Below, in pieces: positions 17,548 to 27,043 of a stretch of DNA of 64,000 nt. The stretch is from Paenibacillus lutrae. Lineage in GTDB: Bacteria; Bacillota; Bacilli; Paenibacillales; NBRC-103111. Both the position numbers and the translations under genes were made by a program. The stretch covers positions 316,113 to 380,112 of the forward strand of contig NZ_RHLK01000002.1 of NCBI RefSeq assembly GCF_009757775.1, read 5' to 3'. The notes under the pieces are model-generated. The model worked only from the letters and a program-made list of their open reading frames with translations, did not search any database and had not been told where the DNA came from. Position 1 is the first letter of the stretch. Each line of letters begins with the position of its first letter.

Positions 17548-19704
17548 ATGAACAGTATTTTATCCCACCTGACTTACAATCCCGAACAAGAGATTTACAT
17601 GACACAAGGGCAAGTGAAAGTTCTCCGTACTGTTGAAACATTGGATTACGCACACGCAGTAGACGGAATTCTGGAGCAAATTGATCATACCAAGGGAGCT
17701 CTGTATTCCAGTTCTTACGAATATCCGGGCAGATACTCCCGCTGGGATATCGGATTCGTGAATCCGCCTGTACAGCTGCGTTCTTCCGGTAATCGGTTTT
17801 CTATGGAGGCGCTTGATCAACGCGGTGAAGTATTAATTCCATTGATGCTCAATGCGCTGTTACATGTGGATTCTATAGATGTGGAGCTGATTTCGGGCCG
17901 CATCGAAGGTGTTATTCTGCGTACCGATAAAGTGTTTACGGAAGAGGAGAGGACGTCACAGCCTTCTATTTTTCAAGTGCTGCGGGAACTCAAAAATTTC
18001 TTCTATTCGGATGAAGATTCTTTCCTCGGGCTATATGGCGCTTTCGGGTATGACCTGGTGTTCCAGATAGACCCGATCGAATATAAACAGGAGCGCAAGG
18101 CGGACACGTCGGAGCTTATCTTGTTTATTCCCGATGAACTGATCGTCGTCGACCACCAGATGTCCTGCGCCTATAAAATGTCCTATGATTTTGAAATGAA
18201 CGGGAAGACTACGGTCAATATTCCCCGGTCTAAGACAGTGATCCGGGAAGCCGCTGCCGACAAGGCGGTTCTGGACTATGAGTACATTCCGGGGGATTAT
18301 GCCGGACTGGTCCGCAAAGCCATCGAACAGTTTAGAGCAGGCAATATGTTCGAAGTGGTGCCTTCCCAGTCTTTATATGAGGTATGCCATGATGCCGCTT
18401 CCCGGATCTTCCAGCGGCTGAAGAAGCTGAATCCGAGTCCGTATGGATTTATCGTTAATCTGGGGGAGGAGATTCTCGTCGGTTCTTCACCGGAGATGTA
18501 TGTCCGGGTCGAGGATGGCCGTTTGGAGACGTGCCCGATCTCAGGTACGATCCAACGGGGCAAGAATGCTATTGAAGATGCGGAGAACATCCGCACGCTG
18601 CTTAATTCGTCCAAGGATGAAGCGGAACTGACGATGTGTACGGATGTTGACCGTAATGATAAGTCCCGTATTTGCCGCCCGGGCTCTGTCAAGGTGATCG
18701 GCAGAAGACAGCTGGAGATGTATTCTCATCTCATCCACACCGTCGATCATGTAGAAGGCTATCTGGAGCCGCAGTTCGATGCGCTGGACGGATTTATGAC
18801 GCATATGTGGGCGGTAACGGTTACCGGAGCTCCCAAACGCGCTGCGATTCAATGGATCGAGAATAACGAGAAGTCTGCACGCGGCTGGTATGGCGGAGCC
18901 GTAGGCATGTACGGTTTCAACGGAAACGTGAATACGGGACTTACTCTGCGGACGATCTCCATCAAGAACGGGATCGCCGAGATCAGAGCGGGCGCGACTC
19001 TTCATGTGGATTCCGATCCTGATCTGGAAGAGAAAGAGACGCTGACGAAGGCGGCTGCTCTGCTCAAGGCGATCCGCGGCTGGAATGAGCAGACGGATGC
19101 GGTTGAGGAGGTGCCGCTTGCCGGTAAGGGCAAGCGTGTCCTGTTCGTCGATCACGAGGATTCGTTCGTGCATACGCTGGGCAATTATTTCAAGCAGACA
19201 GGCGCGGAGATCGTGACCTACCGCTCTTCTGCCGCGAGAGAGCAGCTCCGCAGCGGGCAATACGATCTGGTTGTGCTGTCTCCGGGGCCTGGCCGGCCTG
19301 AGGAGTTTCAGCTCAACGAAACGATTGACTTGTGCGTACAGCGACAGATTCCGATCTTCGGTGTCTGTCTGGGGCTTCAAGGAATCGTGGAATATTTCGG
19401 AGGGGCCTTGAGCACGTTGTCCTACCCTATGCATGGCAAAAGCTCCAAGATCCGGCTCGTAGAGGAGTGCCAGCTATGGAAGGGACTGCCGGATGAAGTG
19501 ACGGTCAGCCGGTATCATTCCCTCTACGCGAGTGAAGTGCCGGATGGCCTGAAGGTTACAGCCTTATCCGAGGATGATGTCGTGATGGCTGTGCGTCACG
19601 AATCTCTGCCTATTACGGCGGTGCAATTCCACCCGGAATCCATTCTCTCCGCGAGTCAGGATGTGGGAATATCGATCATCCGGAACGTTGTCGCTTCACT
19701 ATAA
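17548..19704 (+). CDS. trpEG: Anthranilate synthase, fused components I and II (TrpE-TrpG)
   Basis: This 718-residue enzyme converts chorismate and glutamine to anthranilate, the first step of tryptophan synthesis. The TrpE-like chorismate-binding part spans about 1-515 (SSSYEYPGRYSRWDIGF near the start, CPISGTIQRG and DVDRNDKSR in the core). The class I glutaminase part spans about 528-718, with GVCLGLQ (Cys607) and VQFHPES (His695, Glu697). This fused form, best known from alphaproteobacteria and a few other lineages, is unusual for a Bacillales trp gene, which normally has separate trpE and trpG. It stands alone with its own promoter and terminator. An alternative role in supplying anthranilate to a secondary metabolite is possible. 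Confidence 0.92.
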   Translation: MNSILSHLTYNPEQEIYMTQGQVKVLRTVETLDYAHAVDGILEQIDHTKGALYSSSYEYPGRYSRWDIGFVNPPVQLRSSGNRFSMEALDQRGEVLIPLMLNALLHVDSIDVELISGRIEGVILRTDKVFTEEERTSQPSIFQVLRELKNFFYSDEDSFLGLYGAFGYDLVFQIDPIEYKQERKADTSELILFIPDELIVVDHQMSCAYKMSYDFEMNGKTTVNIPRSKTVIREAAADKAVLDYEYIPGDYAGLVRKAIEQFRAGNMFEVVPSQSLYEVCHDAASRIFQRLKKLNPSPYGFIVNLGEEILVGSSPEMYVRVEDGRLETCPISGTIQRGKNAIEDAENIRTLLNSSKDEAELTMCTDVDRNDKSRICRPGSVKVIGRRQLEMYSHLIHTVDHVEGYLEPQFDALDGFMTHMWAVTVTGAPKRAAIQWIENNEKSARGWYGGAVGMYGFNGNVNTGLTLRTISIKNGIAEIRAGATLHVDSDPDLEEKETLTKAAALLKAIRGWNEQTDAVEEVPLAGKGKRVLFVDHEDSFVHTLGNYFKQTGAEIVTYRSSAAREQLRSGQYDLVVLSPGPGRPEEFQLNETIDLCVQRQIPIFGVCLGLQGIVEYFGGALSTLSYPMHGKSSKIRLVEECQLWKGLPDEVTVSRYHSLYASEVPDGLKVTALSEDDVVMAVRHESLPITAVQFHPESILSASQDVGISIIRNVVASL

Positions 19705-19745
19705 AGCTTAACTCATCCCGGAGATGAGTGAGTGAATCAACAGGC

Positions 19746-19800
19746 AGGCTGCCCTACTGGGAAAGATCTGAGGAACTTACCAGTGGGGCGGCTTTTTTTG
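19746..19800 (+). terminator. Terminator of trpEG
   Basis: GGCTGCCCTACTGG pairs with CCAGTGGGGCGGC (with G-U pairs) across a 19-base loop, followed by seven T residues. Confidence 0.8.
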
Positions 19801-19999
19801 TATGGAGAAAAAGAGATCTGGCTGGCGCGCCATTGAGTGTCTTCTATTGTAACGAATGCCGTAACCTATTATGCTAAGAATAGTCTTGGGCGGCATGCCC
19901 GGCATGTGCGGTGTGAACAGGAGCGGTGAAGAACCGCGAGTGCAATTTGGAAAAAAAGAAATGGGTATGTCTGCGAACATAAAGACAGGAGTGTTACGT

Positions 20000-21166
20000 T
20001 TGAGAAATGCGCCATCCATCATCATGGATTTCAACCACGAGAGGCTGATATTTGAAAGTCCGCTCCAGGTATGGCAAACCTGCAAGATAGAAGAAGTCAG
20101 GGGAATATTCGAAGATGTGCAGGCGGCTATCGACCGGCAGCTCTATATAGTAGGCTACGTCGCCTATGAGTGTGCCCCTGCTTTTCAGGAGCATCAATCC
20201 GTCTGTGAACCGGATGCTGACTTTCCGCTGGTATGGTTCGCCAGCTATTCGAAGCCGGTGGAGCAGGCAATTCTTGGAGAAGCTGAGGCTGATCAGAAGA
20301 ATGCCCGGATGGCTGCTGACTACTGCATATCGGACTGGCAGGCTGATAAAGATCAGGAGAATTATGAGCAGGATATCCGGACGATCCATGAGGCTATCGC
20401 TTGGGGAAAGACGTATCAGGTCAACTATACGACTCGTCTGAGAGCCGGATTCACAGGAGATGATCTTGCTTATTACGAGCAGTTAAGAGAAGCTCAGCAT
20501 GGCGCTTATTCAGCTTATTTGAATCTGGGGTGTTACCGGATCTTATCTGTGTCGCCCGAGCTGTTCTTTCAATGGGACGGGGACGCGATCCGTACAAAGC
20601 CGATGAAGGGAACCGCCTCCAAGACGGAGAGCAGGGAGGCTTTGCGTCAATCGCTTAAGAATCGTGCTGAGAACTTAATGATCGTGGATTTGCTGCGTAA
20701 CGATATGAGCCGGATCGCCCGGAAGGGAACTGTCCGGGTTCCGAAGCTGTTCGAAATCGAGGAATACCCTACCCTGTATCAGATGACTTCTACGGTAGAG
20801 GCTAAGACAAAACCGGGCACAACTTTGTTCGATGTGTTCCAAGCGATGTTCCCATGCGGGTCTATTACAGGTGCTCCTAAAATATCGACGATGAATATAA
20901 TCCGGTCTCTGGAGCGGGAACCGCGGCATATCTATTGCGGGACAATAGGGCTTATCCAGCCTGGCAAAGGCATGACCTTTAATGTCGCCATCCGAACGGT
21001 ACTGGTTGATTCGGACAAAGAGCAGGCCGTATACGGCGCAGGGGGCGGCATTACCTGGGACTCTAATGCGGGAGACGAGTATGAGGAGCTGCTGACCAAA
21101 TCCAAAATACTTACGTATCGTGAGCAAACGAACAGGCGGCAGCATTCCTCATCTGCAAATAAATAA
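20000..21166 (+). CDS. pabB: Aminodeoxychorismate synthase component I (PabB)
   Basis: The enzyme makes 4-amino-4-deoxychorismate from chorismate and ammonia for folate synthesis. The C-terminal chorismate-binding domain is clear: PMKGTASKTESREALR, LIVDLLRNDMSR-type block (here MIVDLLRNDMSRIARKG), FPCGSITGAPKISTM and GAGGGITWDSNAGDEYEE. I chose TTG 20000 (388 residues) because AGGAG lies 8 bases upstream; the frame is open from 19871, and ATG 19961 is an alternative with a weaker site. Neither a PabA glutaminase nor PabC lyase is next to it, so ammonia must come from a glutaminase elsewhere. Confidence 0.9.
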   Translation: MRNAPSIIMDFNHERLIFESPLQVWQTCKIEEVRGIFEDVQAAIDRQLYIVGYVAYECAPAFQEHQSVCEPDADFPLVWFASYSKPVEQAILGEAEADQKNARMAADYCISDWQADKDQENYEQDIRTIHEAIAWGKTYQVNYTTRLRAGFTGDDLAYYEQLREAQHGAYSAYLNLGCYRILSVSPELFFQWDGDAIRTKPMKGTASKTESREALRQSLKNRAENLMIVDLLRNDMSRIARKGTVRVPKLFEIEEYPTLYQMTSTVEAKTKPGTTLFDVFQAMFPCGSITGAPKISTMNIIRSLEREPRHIYCGTIGLIQPGKGMTFNVAIRTVLVDSDKEQAVYGAGGGITWDSNAGDEYEELLTKSKILTYREQTNRRQHSSSANK

Positions 21167-21295
21167 CGCCTATGTTCCTGCAAAAATACAAGCTGAAATT
21201 TGTTGCAATCGAATTTGTTGCCTTGTAGATAACGCTTGTATTATGAAGCCGGAATAATCTGCAAAACCTAGAAGGAAGCGATGTAGAGGTGCATA

Positions 21296-22285
21296 ATGAC
21301 TAAAATGGACAAGCGGCAGTGCGATGTCAGTCCGGGTACCGGTCCGGATATCGTTACATTCGGTGAATCAATGGCGCTTCTTATGCCTGAGACCGGTAAA
21401 GGAATCGAATATTCACCGCAATTGAACACGACCTTTGGCGGAGCGGAGAGTAATGTCGCTATTGGTCTGGCAAGGCTGGGACATCATGCAGGGTGGTTCG
21501 GCCAGCTCGGCCATGATCCCTTCGGCAGAATGGTACTCAAGAAAATTAGAGGCGAAGGCGTCGATGTCTCCCGGGCTAAGCTATTGGAGTCTGCGCCGAC
21601 TGGGCTGATGCTCCGGGAAGCTGTTGCGGGCAAAACGTCCGTATACTATTACCGGCGCTTTTCCGCTATGAGTAAGATGCGTCCGGAAGATCTGGATGAG
21701 GCTTACATAGCGCAGGCGCAGATCCTGCATATTACAGGTATAACGCCTGCCCTGAGCGAATCTTGTCTGGCCACGGTAAAAGCAGCGGTGCGCATTGCGA
21801 AGCGGCATGGGGTGAAAGTCTGTTTTGACCCCAATCTGAGGTTGAAGCTCTGGGGAATCGAAAGAGCCCGCGAGGCACTCTTGTCGCTTGCCGGAGACGC
21901 TGACTACTTCCTGCCGGGTCTGGATGAGTTGAAGCTGCTCTATCAGACCGAAGATTTCGATGAGATTATAAGCAAGCTGGGCCGGCTCTCTGCGGTTTCG
22001 GTCGTTAAAGGCGGAGACGAAGAAAGTTATCTTGTCGAGAAAGGACGCGTGACAGCGGTCCCTTTCGTCAAAGCGGAACGTGTCGTCGACACGGTTGGTG
22101 CGGGAGACGGTTTCTGCGCGGGTTTCCTCTCGGCAATCGTGCAGGGCTCCGGCCATTTGGAAGCGGTGAAGCTCGGGAGTCTGCTCGGTTCTCTCGTTGT
22201 TCAGGCTCCGGGCGACTGGGAAGGGCTTCCGACACGGGAGGAAATAGATGCGGTGCTTCAGGGGAGCGGGCATATTGAGCGCTGA
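21296..22285 (+). CDS. kdgK: PfkB-family sugar kinase, probable 2-keto-3-deoxygluconate kinase
   Basis: This 329-residue ribokinase-fold enzyme phosphorylates a sugar or sugar acid with ATP. The N-terminal PfkB signature GGAESNVAIGLARLG (about 44-58) and the C-terminal signature DTVGAGDGFCAGF with catalytic Asp271 are present. Close resemblance of TFGESMALLMPETGKGIEYS to KDG kinases suggests 2-dehydro-3-deoxygluconate as substrate, but no other KDG pathway gene is adjacent, so the exact substrate is uncertain. Start ATG follows AGAGGTG by 5 bases. Confidence 0.82.
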   Translation: MTKMDKRQCDVSPGTGPDIVTFGESMALLMPETGKGIEYSPQLNTTFGGAESNVAIGLARLGHHAGWFGQLGHDPFGRMVLKKIRGEGVDVSRAKLLESAPTGLMLREAVAGKTSVYYYRRFSAMSKMRPEDLDEAYIAQAQILHITGITPALSESCLATVKAAVRIAKRHGVKVCFDPNLRLKLWGIERAREALLSLAGDADYFLPGLDELKLLYQTEDFDEIISKLGRLSAVSVVKGGDEESYLVEKGRVTAVPFVKAERVVDTVGAGDGFCAGFLSAIVQGSGHLEAVKLGSLLGSLVVQAPGDWEGLPTREEIDAVLQGSGHIER

Positions 22286-22797
22286 ACGCTGAACGGTGAA
22301 AGCCGACGGCGGCGAGAAGTCCGGCAGCGGCTGCGCCCGCGGAGTTGACGAATCATGCATAGGGTCATGCACCAGAAGAATAACCGGCCGCCGGTTCGAG
22401 CAACTGTCAGCGATTTCTATATAATCAGCCGAGCCCATACTACTACCAGCCGAAAGGATGGAAAGACACAAGCGGGAGCTGCGGCAGTGGGGATCGGCTC
22501 CGATCTGACGAACCAGGGCCGCCAAGGCGGGCGACTCTAGTCTGATTGCGAAGAAAGCGGCGCAATTCATGCAGGTTTTCAAGGAGGCTCAAGCAGTCCT
22601 GGTATGGTAATGCAAGCGATAATGCCAGCGGGAATACCAGCTGCGATGTTGTGAATTAGTTTCCCCTGATCTTCTTTGCGGATCTCCGGAGGCCTCCCGT
22701 TGTAACTGAAATGGCGGCTTCCAGATCACGGGGAGAAATGCTAAAGTGATTCAATTTTCGTGTAAATAATTGGATAGCGATTAATTGCAAAAAAAGT
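22286..22797. other. Non-coding stretch of about 510 bases
   Basis: I see no convincing gene, RNA motif or strong terminator between the kinase stop and the promoter at 22798. The first part is GC-rich with short inverted pieces such as CGCTGAACGCTGAACGG, and a large ORF on the minus strand (21581-22582) is only a shadow of the kinase gene. Confidence 0.6.
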
Positions 22798-22826
22798 TTG
22801 AATTCCGTCTGGATATCTGTTATGAT
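22798..22826 (+). promoter_or_regulatory. Sigma-A promoter of the tRNA-Gly pair
   Basis: TTGAAT (22798-22803), a 17-base spacer and TATGAT (22821-22826), 43 bases before the first tRNA-Gly. Confidence 0.7.
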
Positions 22827-22869
22827 ATTCCTTGTCGACTTCGGGAAACATTGCTTTTTACAAAGAAAT

Positions 22870-22944
22870 GCGGAAGTGGCTCAGCGGTAGAGCATCGCCT
22901 TGCCAAGGCGAGGGTCGCGGGTTCGATTCCCGTCTTCCGCTCCA
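22870..22944 (+). tRNA. tRNA-Gly (GCC)
   Basis: Acceptor GCGGAAG/CTTCCGC, anticodon loop TTGCCAA (GCC), discriminator T and encoded CCA. Confidence 0.96.
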
Positions 22945-22946
22945 AT

Positions 22947-23017
22947 GCGGGTGTAGTTCAATGGTAGAACTTCAGCCTTCCAAGCTGATAGCGTGGGTTC
23001 GATTCCCATCACCCGCT
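22947..23017 (+). tRNA. tRNA-Gly (TCC)
   Basis: Acceptor GCGGGTG/CACCCGC, anticodon loop CTTCCAA (TCC). CCA is not encoded (TTCA follows). Two bases separate it from the previous tRNA, so both come from one transcript. Confidence 0.95.
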
Positions 23018-23035
23018 TCATGATTGCAGAATAAA

Positions 23036-23073
23036 AGCCAAGCCTCTTGTAACCAAGGGCTTGGCTTTTTTCT
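23036..23073 (+). terminator. Terminator of the tRNA-Gly pair
   Basis: AAGCCAAGCC ... GGGCTTGGCTT stem followed by a T tract, 18 bases after the second tRNA. Confidence 0.9.
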
Positions 23074-23232
23074 GTTGCTTTGAATGATACAGGGTCAGGG
23101 AAGAGATCCCAGCCAAGGGATGCCGGCGGGAGAAAAGCCGAAGCTGCACGAAGCATCACAGAAGCGGGATGCGGGAGGAACGGAGCTGTGATACGATAGG
23201 AGCATTGAATCCTGCTTGAGAAGAGGTACACG

Positions 23233-23997
23233 ATGATGACACTAACCAGCAAGAAACCAAGGCGTAAAATTTGGCTCTTTGTGATTCTGGCCGTCCTTCT
23301 GGCGGCTTGTATTGAGGCTGTGCTTTATCTGCGTCCTTATGAACCGGACGAACGGGCCGCCCAAGCTATGCAAAGCGGTGGTGGAGTAACTGTCACAGAC
23401 GCGGAGAAGTGGATGGTTTTTGAAAAGTCAGCGGGTGCGGATCAGTCCGGACCAGGGATCGTTTTCTATCCGGGCGGCTTGGTCAAGCCTGAAAGCTATG
23501 CACCCTTGGCGCGAGAGCTTGCCCTGCGCGGCTATCGTACCGTGATTGTGAGAATGCCGCTGAATCTGGCTGTTCTGGGTGGAAACCGGGCCGAGGAGGC
23601 ACTGGCTGCGGATTCTGGCAGAAGCTACGTGATTGGCGGTCACTCGCTCGGAGGGGTGATGGCAGCCCGCTATGCGGCAGCTCATCCTCAGCAGCTCCAA
23701 GGGGTATTTATGCTCGCGGCGTACGCAGATTCTAAAGGCAGCCTGAAGGATAAAGGATTGCCGGTCCTTTCTTTGACAGGTACGGAAGACGGCGTATTGA
23801 ATAGGGAGAGCTGGGAAGCGGGCAGAAGCAATCTGCCGGCAGATGCCGTAATCGAGATGATTCCCGGAGGCAACCATGCTCAGTTCGGCAGCTATGGCCT
23901 TCAGAAAGGGGATCATCCCGCTGCAATCAGCGTACAGGAGCAGACGGCGAAGACTGCTGACGCTATCGCGAACTGGCTGGCTAAGACAGCGGAGTGA
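23233..23997 (+). CDS. Alpha/beta hydrolase, membrane-anchored
   Basis: The 254-residue protein has an N-terminal membrane segment (about 11-30) and an extracytoplasmic alpha/beta-hydrolase domain. The nucleophile elbow GGHSLGG places Ser138; Asp186 (TEDG) and His215 (GGNHAQFG) complete a plausible catalytic triad. The domain resembles the dienelactone-hydrolase-like group found anchored to the membrane in many Bacillales. The substrate is unknown. The gene follows the tRNA terminator and has no clear operon partner; GtrA starts about 100 bases later. Confidence 0.85.
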   Translation: MMTLTSKKPRRKIWLFVILAVLLAACIEAVLYLRPYEPDERAAQAMQSGGGVTVTDAEKWMVFEKSAGADQSGPGIVFYPGGLVKPESYAPLARELALRGYRTVIVRMPLNLAVLGGNRAEEALAADSGRSYVIGGHSLGGVMAARYAAAHPQQLQGVFMLAAYADSKGSLKDKGLPVLSLTGTEDGVLNRESWEAGRSNLPADAVIEMIPGGNHAQFGSYGLQKGDHPAAISVQEQTAKTADAIANWLAKTAE

Positions 23998-24099
23998 GCA
24001 CGTTAATTATGCGGGGTGGGGTTCTGCTGACAGCAGAGCTCCTCTTGCATATAAAAAACTTGAATGTGATATGAGATAGGAAGAGAAGGGATAATCCAA

Positions 24100-24534
24100 A
24101 TGGACAGACGGAAGAAAATCAGCCCGGAGCTTATACGTCTTATTCGGTTCGGGATCGTGGGCGTCAGCAATACACTGGTGGACTGGGCCGTATTCTGGCT
24201 GCTGCTGTCCGGATTGGAGATGCACTATGTCGCTGCTCAGACATTTGCCTATTTATGCGGCACGCTGAACAGTTTTTTGTGGAACCGCAGATGGACGTTT
24301 GCCAGCAAAGGACCTTTTAAAACGGCGGAGGCAGTCAAATTTTTTCTAGTTAACGGAATATGTCTGGCGTCATCCTATGCCCTGCTATTCGTGTGCATGG
24401 ATGTGTTCGACTGGAATACGCTGTTCAGCAAACTGGTCGTTACGATCCTGCTGCTGATGGTGAATTATGCGGCAAGCCGGCTGTGGGTGTTCAAGTCCCC
24501 GGATTCAGCGAACAAGGCGAGCTCGGAGGGCTGA
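24100..24534 (+). CDS. GtrA family membrane protein
   Basis: A 144-residue protein with four hydrophobic segments and the GtrA/DPMS pattern: RFGIVGVSNTLVDWAVFWLL at the start, FLWNRRWTF in the middle and a terminal NYAASRLWVF. Family members are thought to flip or present polyprenyl-linked sugars during decoration of surface polymers. No glycosyltransferase partner is adjacent here; the polysaccharide locus begins 7 kb further on. An RBS (AGAAGGGA) precedes the ATG. Confidence 0.88.
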   Translation: MDRRKKISPELIRLIRFGIVGVSNTLVDWAVFWLLLSGLEMHYVAAQTFAYLCGTLNSFLWNRRWTFASKGPFKTAEAVKFFLVNGICLASSYALLFVCMDVFDWNTLFSKLVVTILLLMVNYAASRLWVFKSPDSANKASSEG

Positions 24535-24757
24535 CATCGCGCGAATAAATCAGAGTAAACAAGAGTAAACGAGAGTAAATATGAGGCGTGTTTTCGGAAA
24601 AAGGGGACGTTGAAAAATATAAAAATTTCCTTCCGAATTTAACAGACGGGTGGAAATTTTTGCAGTATAATGAACGTATTATTGGATCGAATACGGTAAA
24701 ATTCATTTACTACTATGTGAGGAAGCCGGAAGACAGCCCCGGCTCAAAGGAGAACAA

Positions 24758-26059
24758 ATGAACGTGCATCTCAAGACACGCTCCTGGCACCGCTTTACCC
24801 CGACCCGAAAACATCTGTGGTTCGCAACGCTGGAGGGAGCACCGGCAACGGTCATAACAACGCTCCTGAATGGCCCGTTCTTGACGGGCTATTTGTTGTA
24901 TCTGGGTGCGACTTCCTCTGAAGTCGGTCTCGTACTCGCCATGACGACAATAGTCAACGTTGGGCAAATTTTAATGGCTTACCTGATGCAAAAATGGAGC
25001 AACCGGAAGCTGCTCATTCTGATTTTCGGAAGTATGCACCGAATCTTATGGGCGTGTACGGGTTTGATTCCCTTTGTACTGGAGCGGGATTTATGGATTC
25101 CGGCCTATGTGGTCTTATACACACTGGCGTTTTTGTCCAACTCTTTTGCAGGAGTGGTCTGGTCCACCTTGATGGCGGATATGGTTCCCGCATCCGTCAG
25201 AGCCCGGCATTTCGGAATAAGAAATATGCTGCTGAATGCTCTTGGCAGCTTGGGGTTGTTCATAGGCGGACAAATTCTGGATCATTACGGAAATGAAACA
25301 GGATTCCCGATTCTCTATAGTATCGTCGGTGTTGCGGTCGTATGCAATGTGCTCGGGTATACCTTGTATCCGAATCCGCCTTTTCAGCAGTCCGAGAATA
25401 CGAAGCTGATGCCGATGCTGACACGCCCTTTTAAGGACCGGACCTATATCCGGGCGACTGCATTCCTTGCTCTCTGGCTGTTTATGCAGGGAATCTCGGT
25501 TCCTCTGTTCTCTTATGTGATGCTCAAACCACTGCAGGTCAGCTATCAGACCATCTCGATCCTGACGGTGCTGCAGACGGCTGTTATGATGATGAGCTTC
25601 TATGTATGGGGGAACCTGAATGCGCGCTGGAGCAATCGGCAGCTGCTGTTCTGGACGCTGCCTCTTCTTTCTTTGTCCTGCATGCTCTGGGGACTGCTGG
25701 CTTGGCTGCCCGTACTGCCGGTGCTAATCATGGTGCATATGTGTCTTGGAGCCGGGACGGGCGGATTTAATCAGCTGGCGTTTAATTTTATTATCGGGGA
25801 CACGCCAAGGGGAGAACGTCCGATGTTCATTGCGATGTATTCGACTCTAACCGGTTTTGCGGCATTCCTGGGGCCGCTTCTCGGAGGCCGGATGTACGGG
25901 TGGGCGGAACGTATGCCGCTCTGGGTTCAGCAGTACGGAATATCATCGGGGATGGGATTCATTATGCTGCTGCTCGCAGTATCTCTGGGGCGCAAGGTCC
26001 TGCTGGACAAGGCTCCGAAGTCGCCGCCCGGGCCGGGAATAGAGACATCCGTTTCCTGA
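24758..26059 (+). CDS. MFS transporter
   Basis: A 433-residue integral membrane protein with about twelve hydrophobic segments in two halves, with a cytoplasmic loop near residues 195-220. Features such as SEVGLVLAMTTIVNVGQILM, the charged loop WSNRKLL and FAGVVWSTLMADMVPASVRA followed by RHFGIRNMLL fit the major facilitator superfamily (MFS_1). The substrate cannot be told. A TATAAT at about 24672 lies upstream but its -35 is poor. The gene stands alone. Confidence 0.82.
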   Translation: MNVHLKTRSWHRFTPTRKHLWFATLEGAPATVITTLLNGPFLTGYLLYLGATSSEVGLVLAMTTIVNVGQILMAYLMQKWSNRKLLILIFGSMHRILWACTGLIPFVLERDLWIPAYVVLYTLAFLSNSFAGVVWSTLMADMVPASVRARHFGIRNMLLNALGSLGLFIGGQILDHYGNETGFPILYSIVGVAVVCNVLGYTLYPNPPFQQSENTKLMPMLTRPFKDRTYIRATAFLALWLFMQGISVPLFSYVMLKPLQVSYQTISILTVLQTAVMMMSFYVWGNLNARWSNRQLLFWTLPLLSLSCMLWGLLAWLPVLPVLIMVHMCLGAGTGGFNQLAFNFIIGDTPRGERPMFIAMYSTLTGFAAFLGPLLGGRMYGWAERMPLWVQQYGISSGMGFIMLLLAVSLGRKVLLDKAPKSPPGPGIETSVS

Positions 26060-26248
26060 GGAATGCACCGAAGGAATGCACCGATGCGGCAAGCTGGTTT
26101 TGAAATGGCTGAACGGCGCAGAGGCAGATGGCCGTGGCGATGCCGATGACGGTGAGGATTCAAGCCCATTCTGCTATTTTTAAAGTTTATGGGCCAGAGT
26201 ATTCCTATTGATTCCTCCCTATTAATTCATTACATATGCAATCATCCA

Positions 26249-26277
26249 TTGTAAGCGGCGGCAGAAATCTCTACAAT
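26249..26277 (+). promoter_or_regulatory. Sigma-A promoter of the kinase-like gene
   Basis: TTGTAA (26249-26254), a 17-base spacer and TACAAT (26272-26277), 30 bases before the start codon at 26307. Confidence 0.65.
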
Positions 26278-26306
26278 AAGAGAATGATAACCAAAGGGAG
26301 ATTTGA

Positions 26307-26942
26307 ATGGATGCTTGGATAGAAAGAGTGGAACGGGAGCTGCTGCCCGGTATCGACTTCGTAAGCGAGGATCCGCATGAACCGGTGGTGGTGCGGCGGC
26401 TGCCGGGCGAGTGGAAATTGGTGGGGACGGGCAATTATGCGGCTGTGACGGCTCATCCGGATTTGCCGGACCTGGTTGTAAAGGTGTACGCACCCGGCAG
26501 GGCAGGCTGGAAGCAGGAAGTGGAGGTTTACCGGAGGTTAGGTGAACACCCGGCATACTCCCGCTGTTACTACGCGAGCGAGCCTTATCTGATTCTCAAA
26601 CGATTGAATGGCGTCACCTTGTATGAATGTTTCCGTAAAGGAGTACGCATCCCGCAGCAGGTGATTCATGACATTGAGGATGCACGTGATTATGCGCGCA
26701 GACTGGGCCTGAAGCCGCAGGATCTGCACGGGAAGAATGTAATGCTTGAGAGCGGGCGCGGCAAAATCGTGGATGTATCGGATTTTCTGGATGAGAACCC
26801 CGACCAGATGTGGGAGGATATGAAGAAGGCCTATTACAAGCTGTATTTGCCTTTTATTTACCGCAATCCGTTTCCTCTGCCTAATTCTATCTTAAACGGA
26901 ATCCGCAAAAGCTACCGCTGGCTCCGCCGCCGGCCTTCTTAA
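26307..26942 (+). CDS. Protein-kinase-like fold protein
   Basis: The 211-residue protein resembles a minimal Ser/Thr kinase: a GTGNYAAV glycine-rich turn (about 40-47), DLVVKVYAPG with the candidate ATP-binding Lys (near 58), a hinge LILKRLNGVTL, and a catalytic-loop-like LKPQDLHGKNVML (Asp near 143, Asn near 147) followed by VDVSDF in place of DFG. The fold assignment is based on these motifs, and activity is unproven. It ends in a basic tail (YRWLRRRPS). A strong RBS (AAGGGAG) and its own promoter and terminator indicate a single-gene unit. Confidence 0.72.
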   Translation: MDAWIERVERELLPGIDFVSEDPHEPVVVRRLPGEWKLVGTGNYAAVTAHPDLPDLVVKVYAPGRAGWKQEVEVYRRLGEHPAYSRCYYASEPYLILKRLNGVTLYECFRKGVRIPQQVIHDIEDARDYARRLGLKPQDLHGKNVMLESGRGKIVDVSDFLDENPDQMWEDMKKAYYKLYLPFIYRNPFPLPNSILNGIRKSYRWLRRRPS

Positions 26943-26980
26943 CGTGAGCAGGGAGAGGCGGTTGTCGGATTATCCTAAAA

Positions 26981-27016
26981 AAAGAACCGCCCCTATCGGA
27001 TAAGGGCGGTTCTTTC
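26981..27016. terminator. Bidirectional terminator between convergent genes
   Basis: AAAGAACCGCCC ... AGGGCGGTTCTTT stem, flanked by A and T runs, between the kinase-like gene (+) and the ABC permease (-). Serves both strands. Confidence 0.88.
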
Positions 27017-27043
27017 GTTCGCCGGTTCGGCGTGTACCAGGAA

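Noticed and set aside
18541-19434. 297-residue ORF antisense to trpEG
   Set aside because: No RBS, Arg/His-rich composition typical of a shadow of a GC-rich coding frame.
21581-22582. 333-residue minus-strand ORF over the sugar kinase
   Set aside because: Shadow frame of the kinase gene; the part beyond 22285 shows no family resemblance or RBS.
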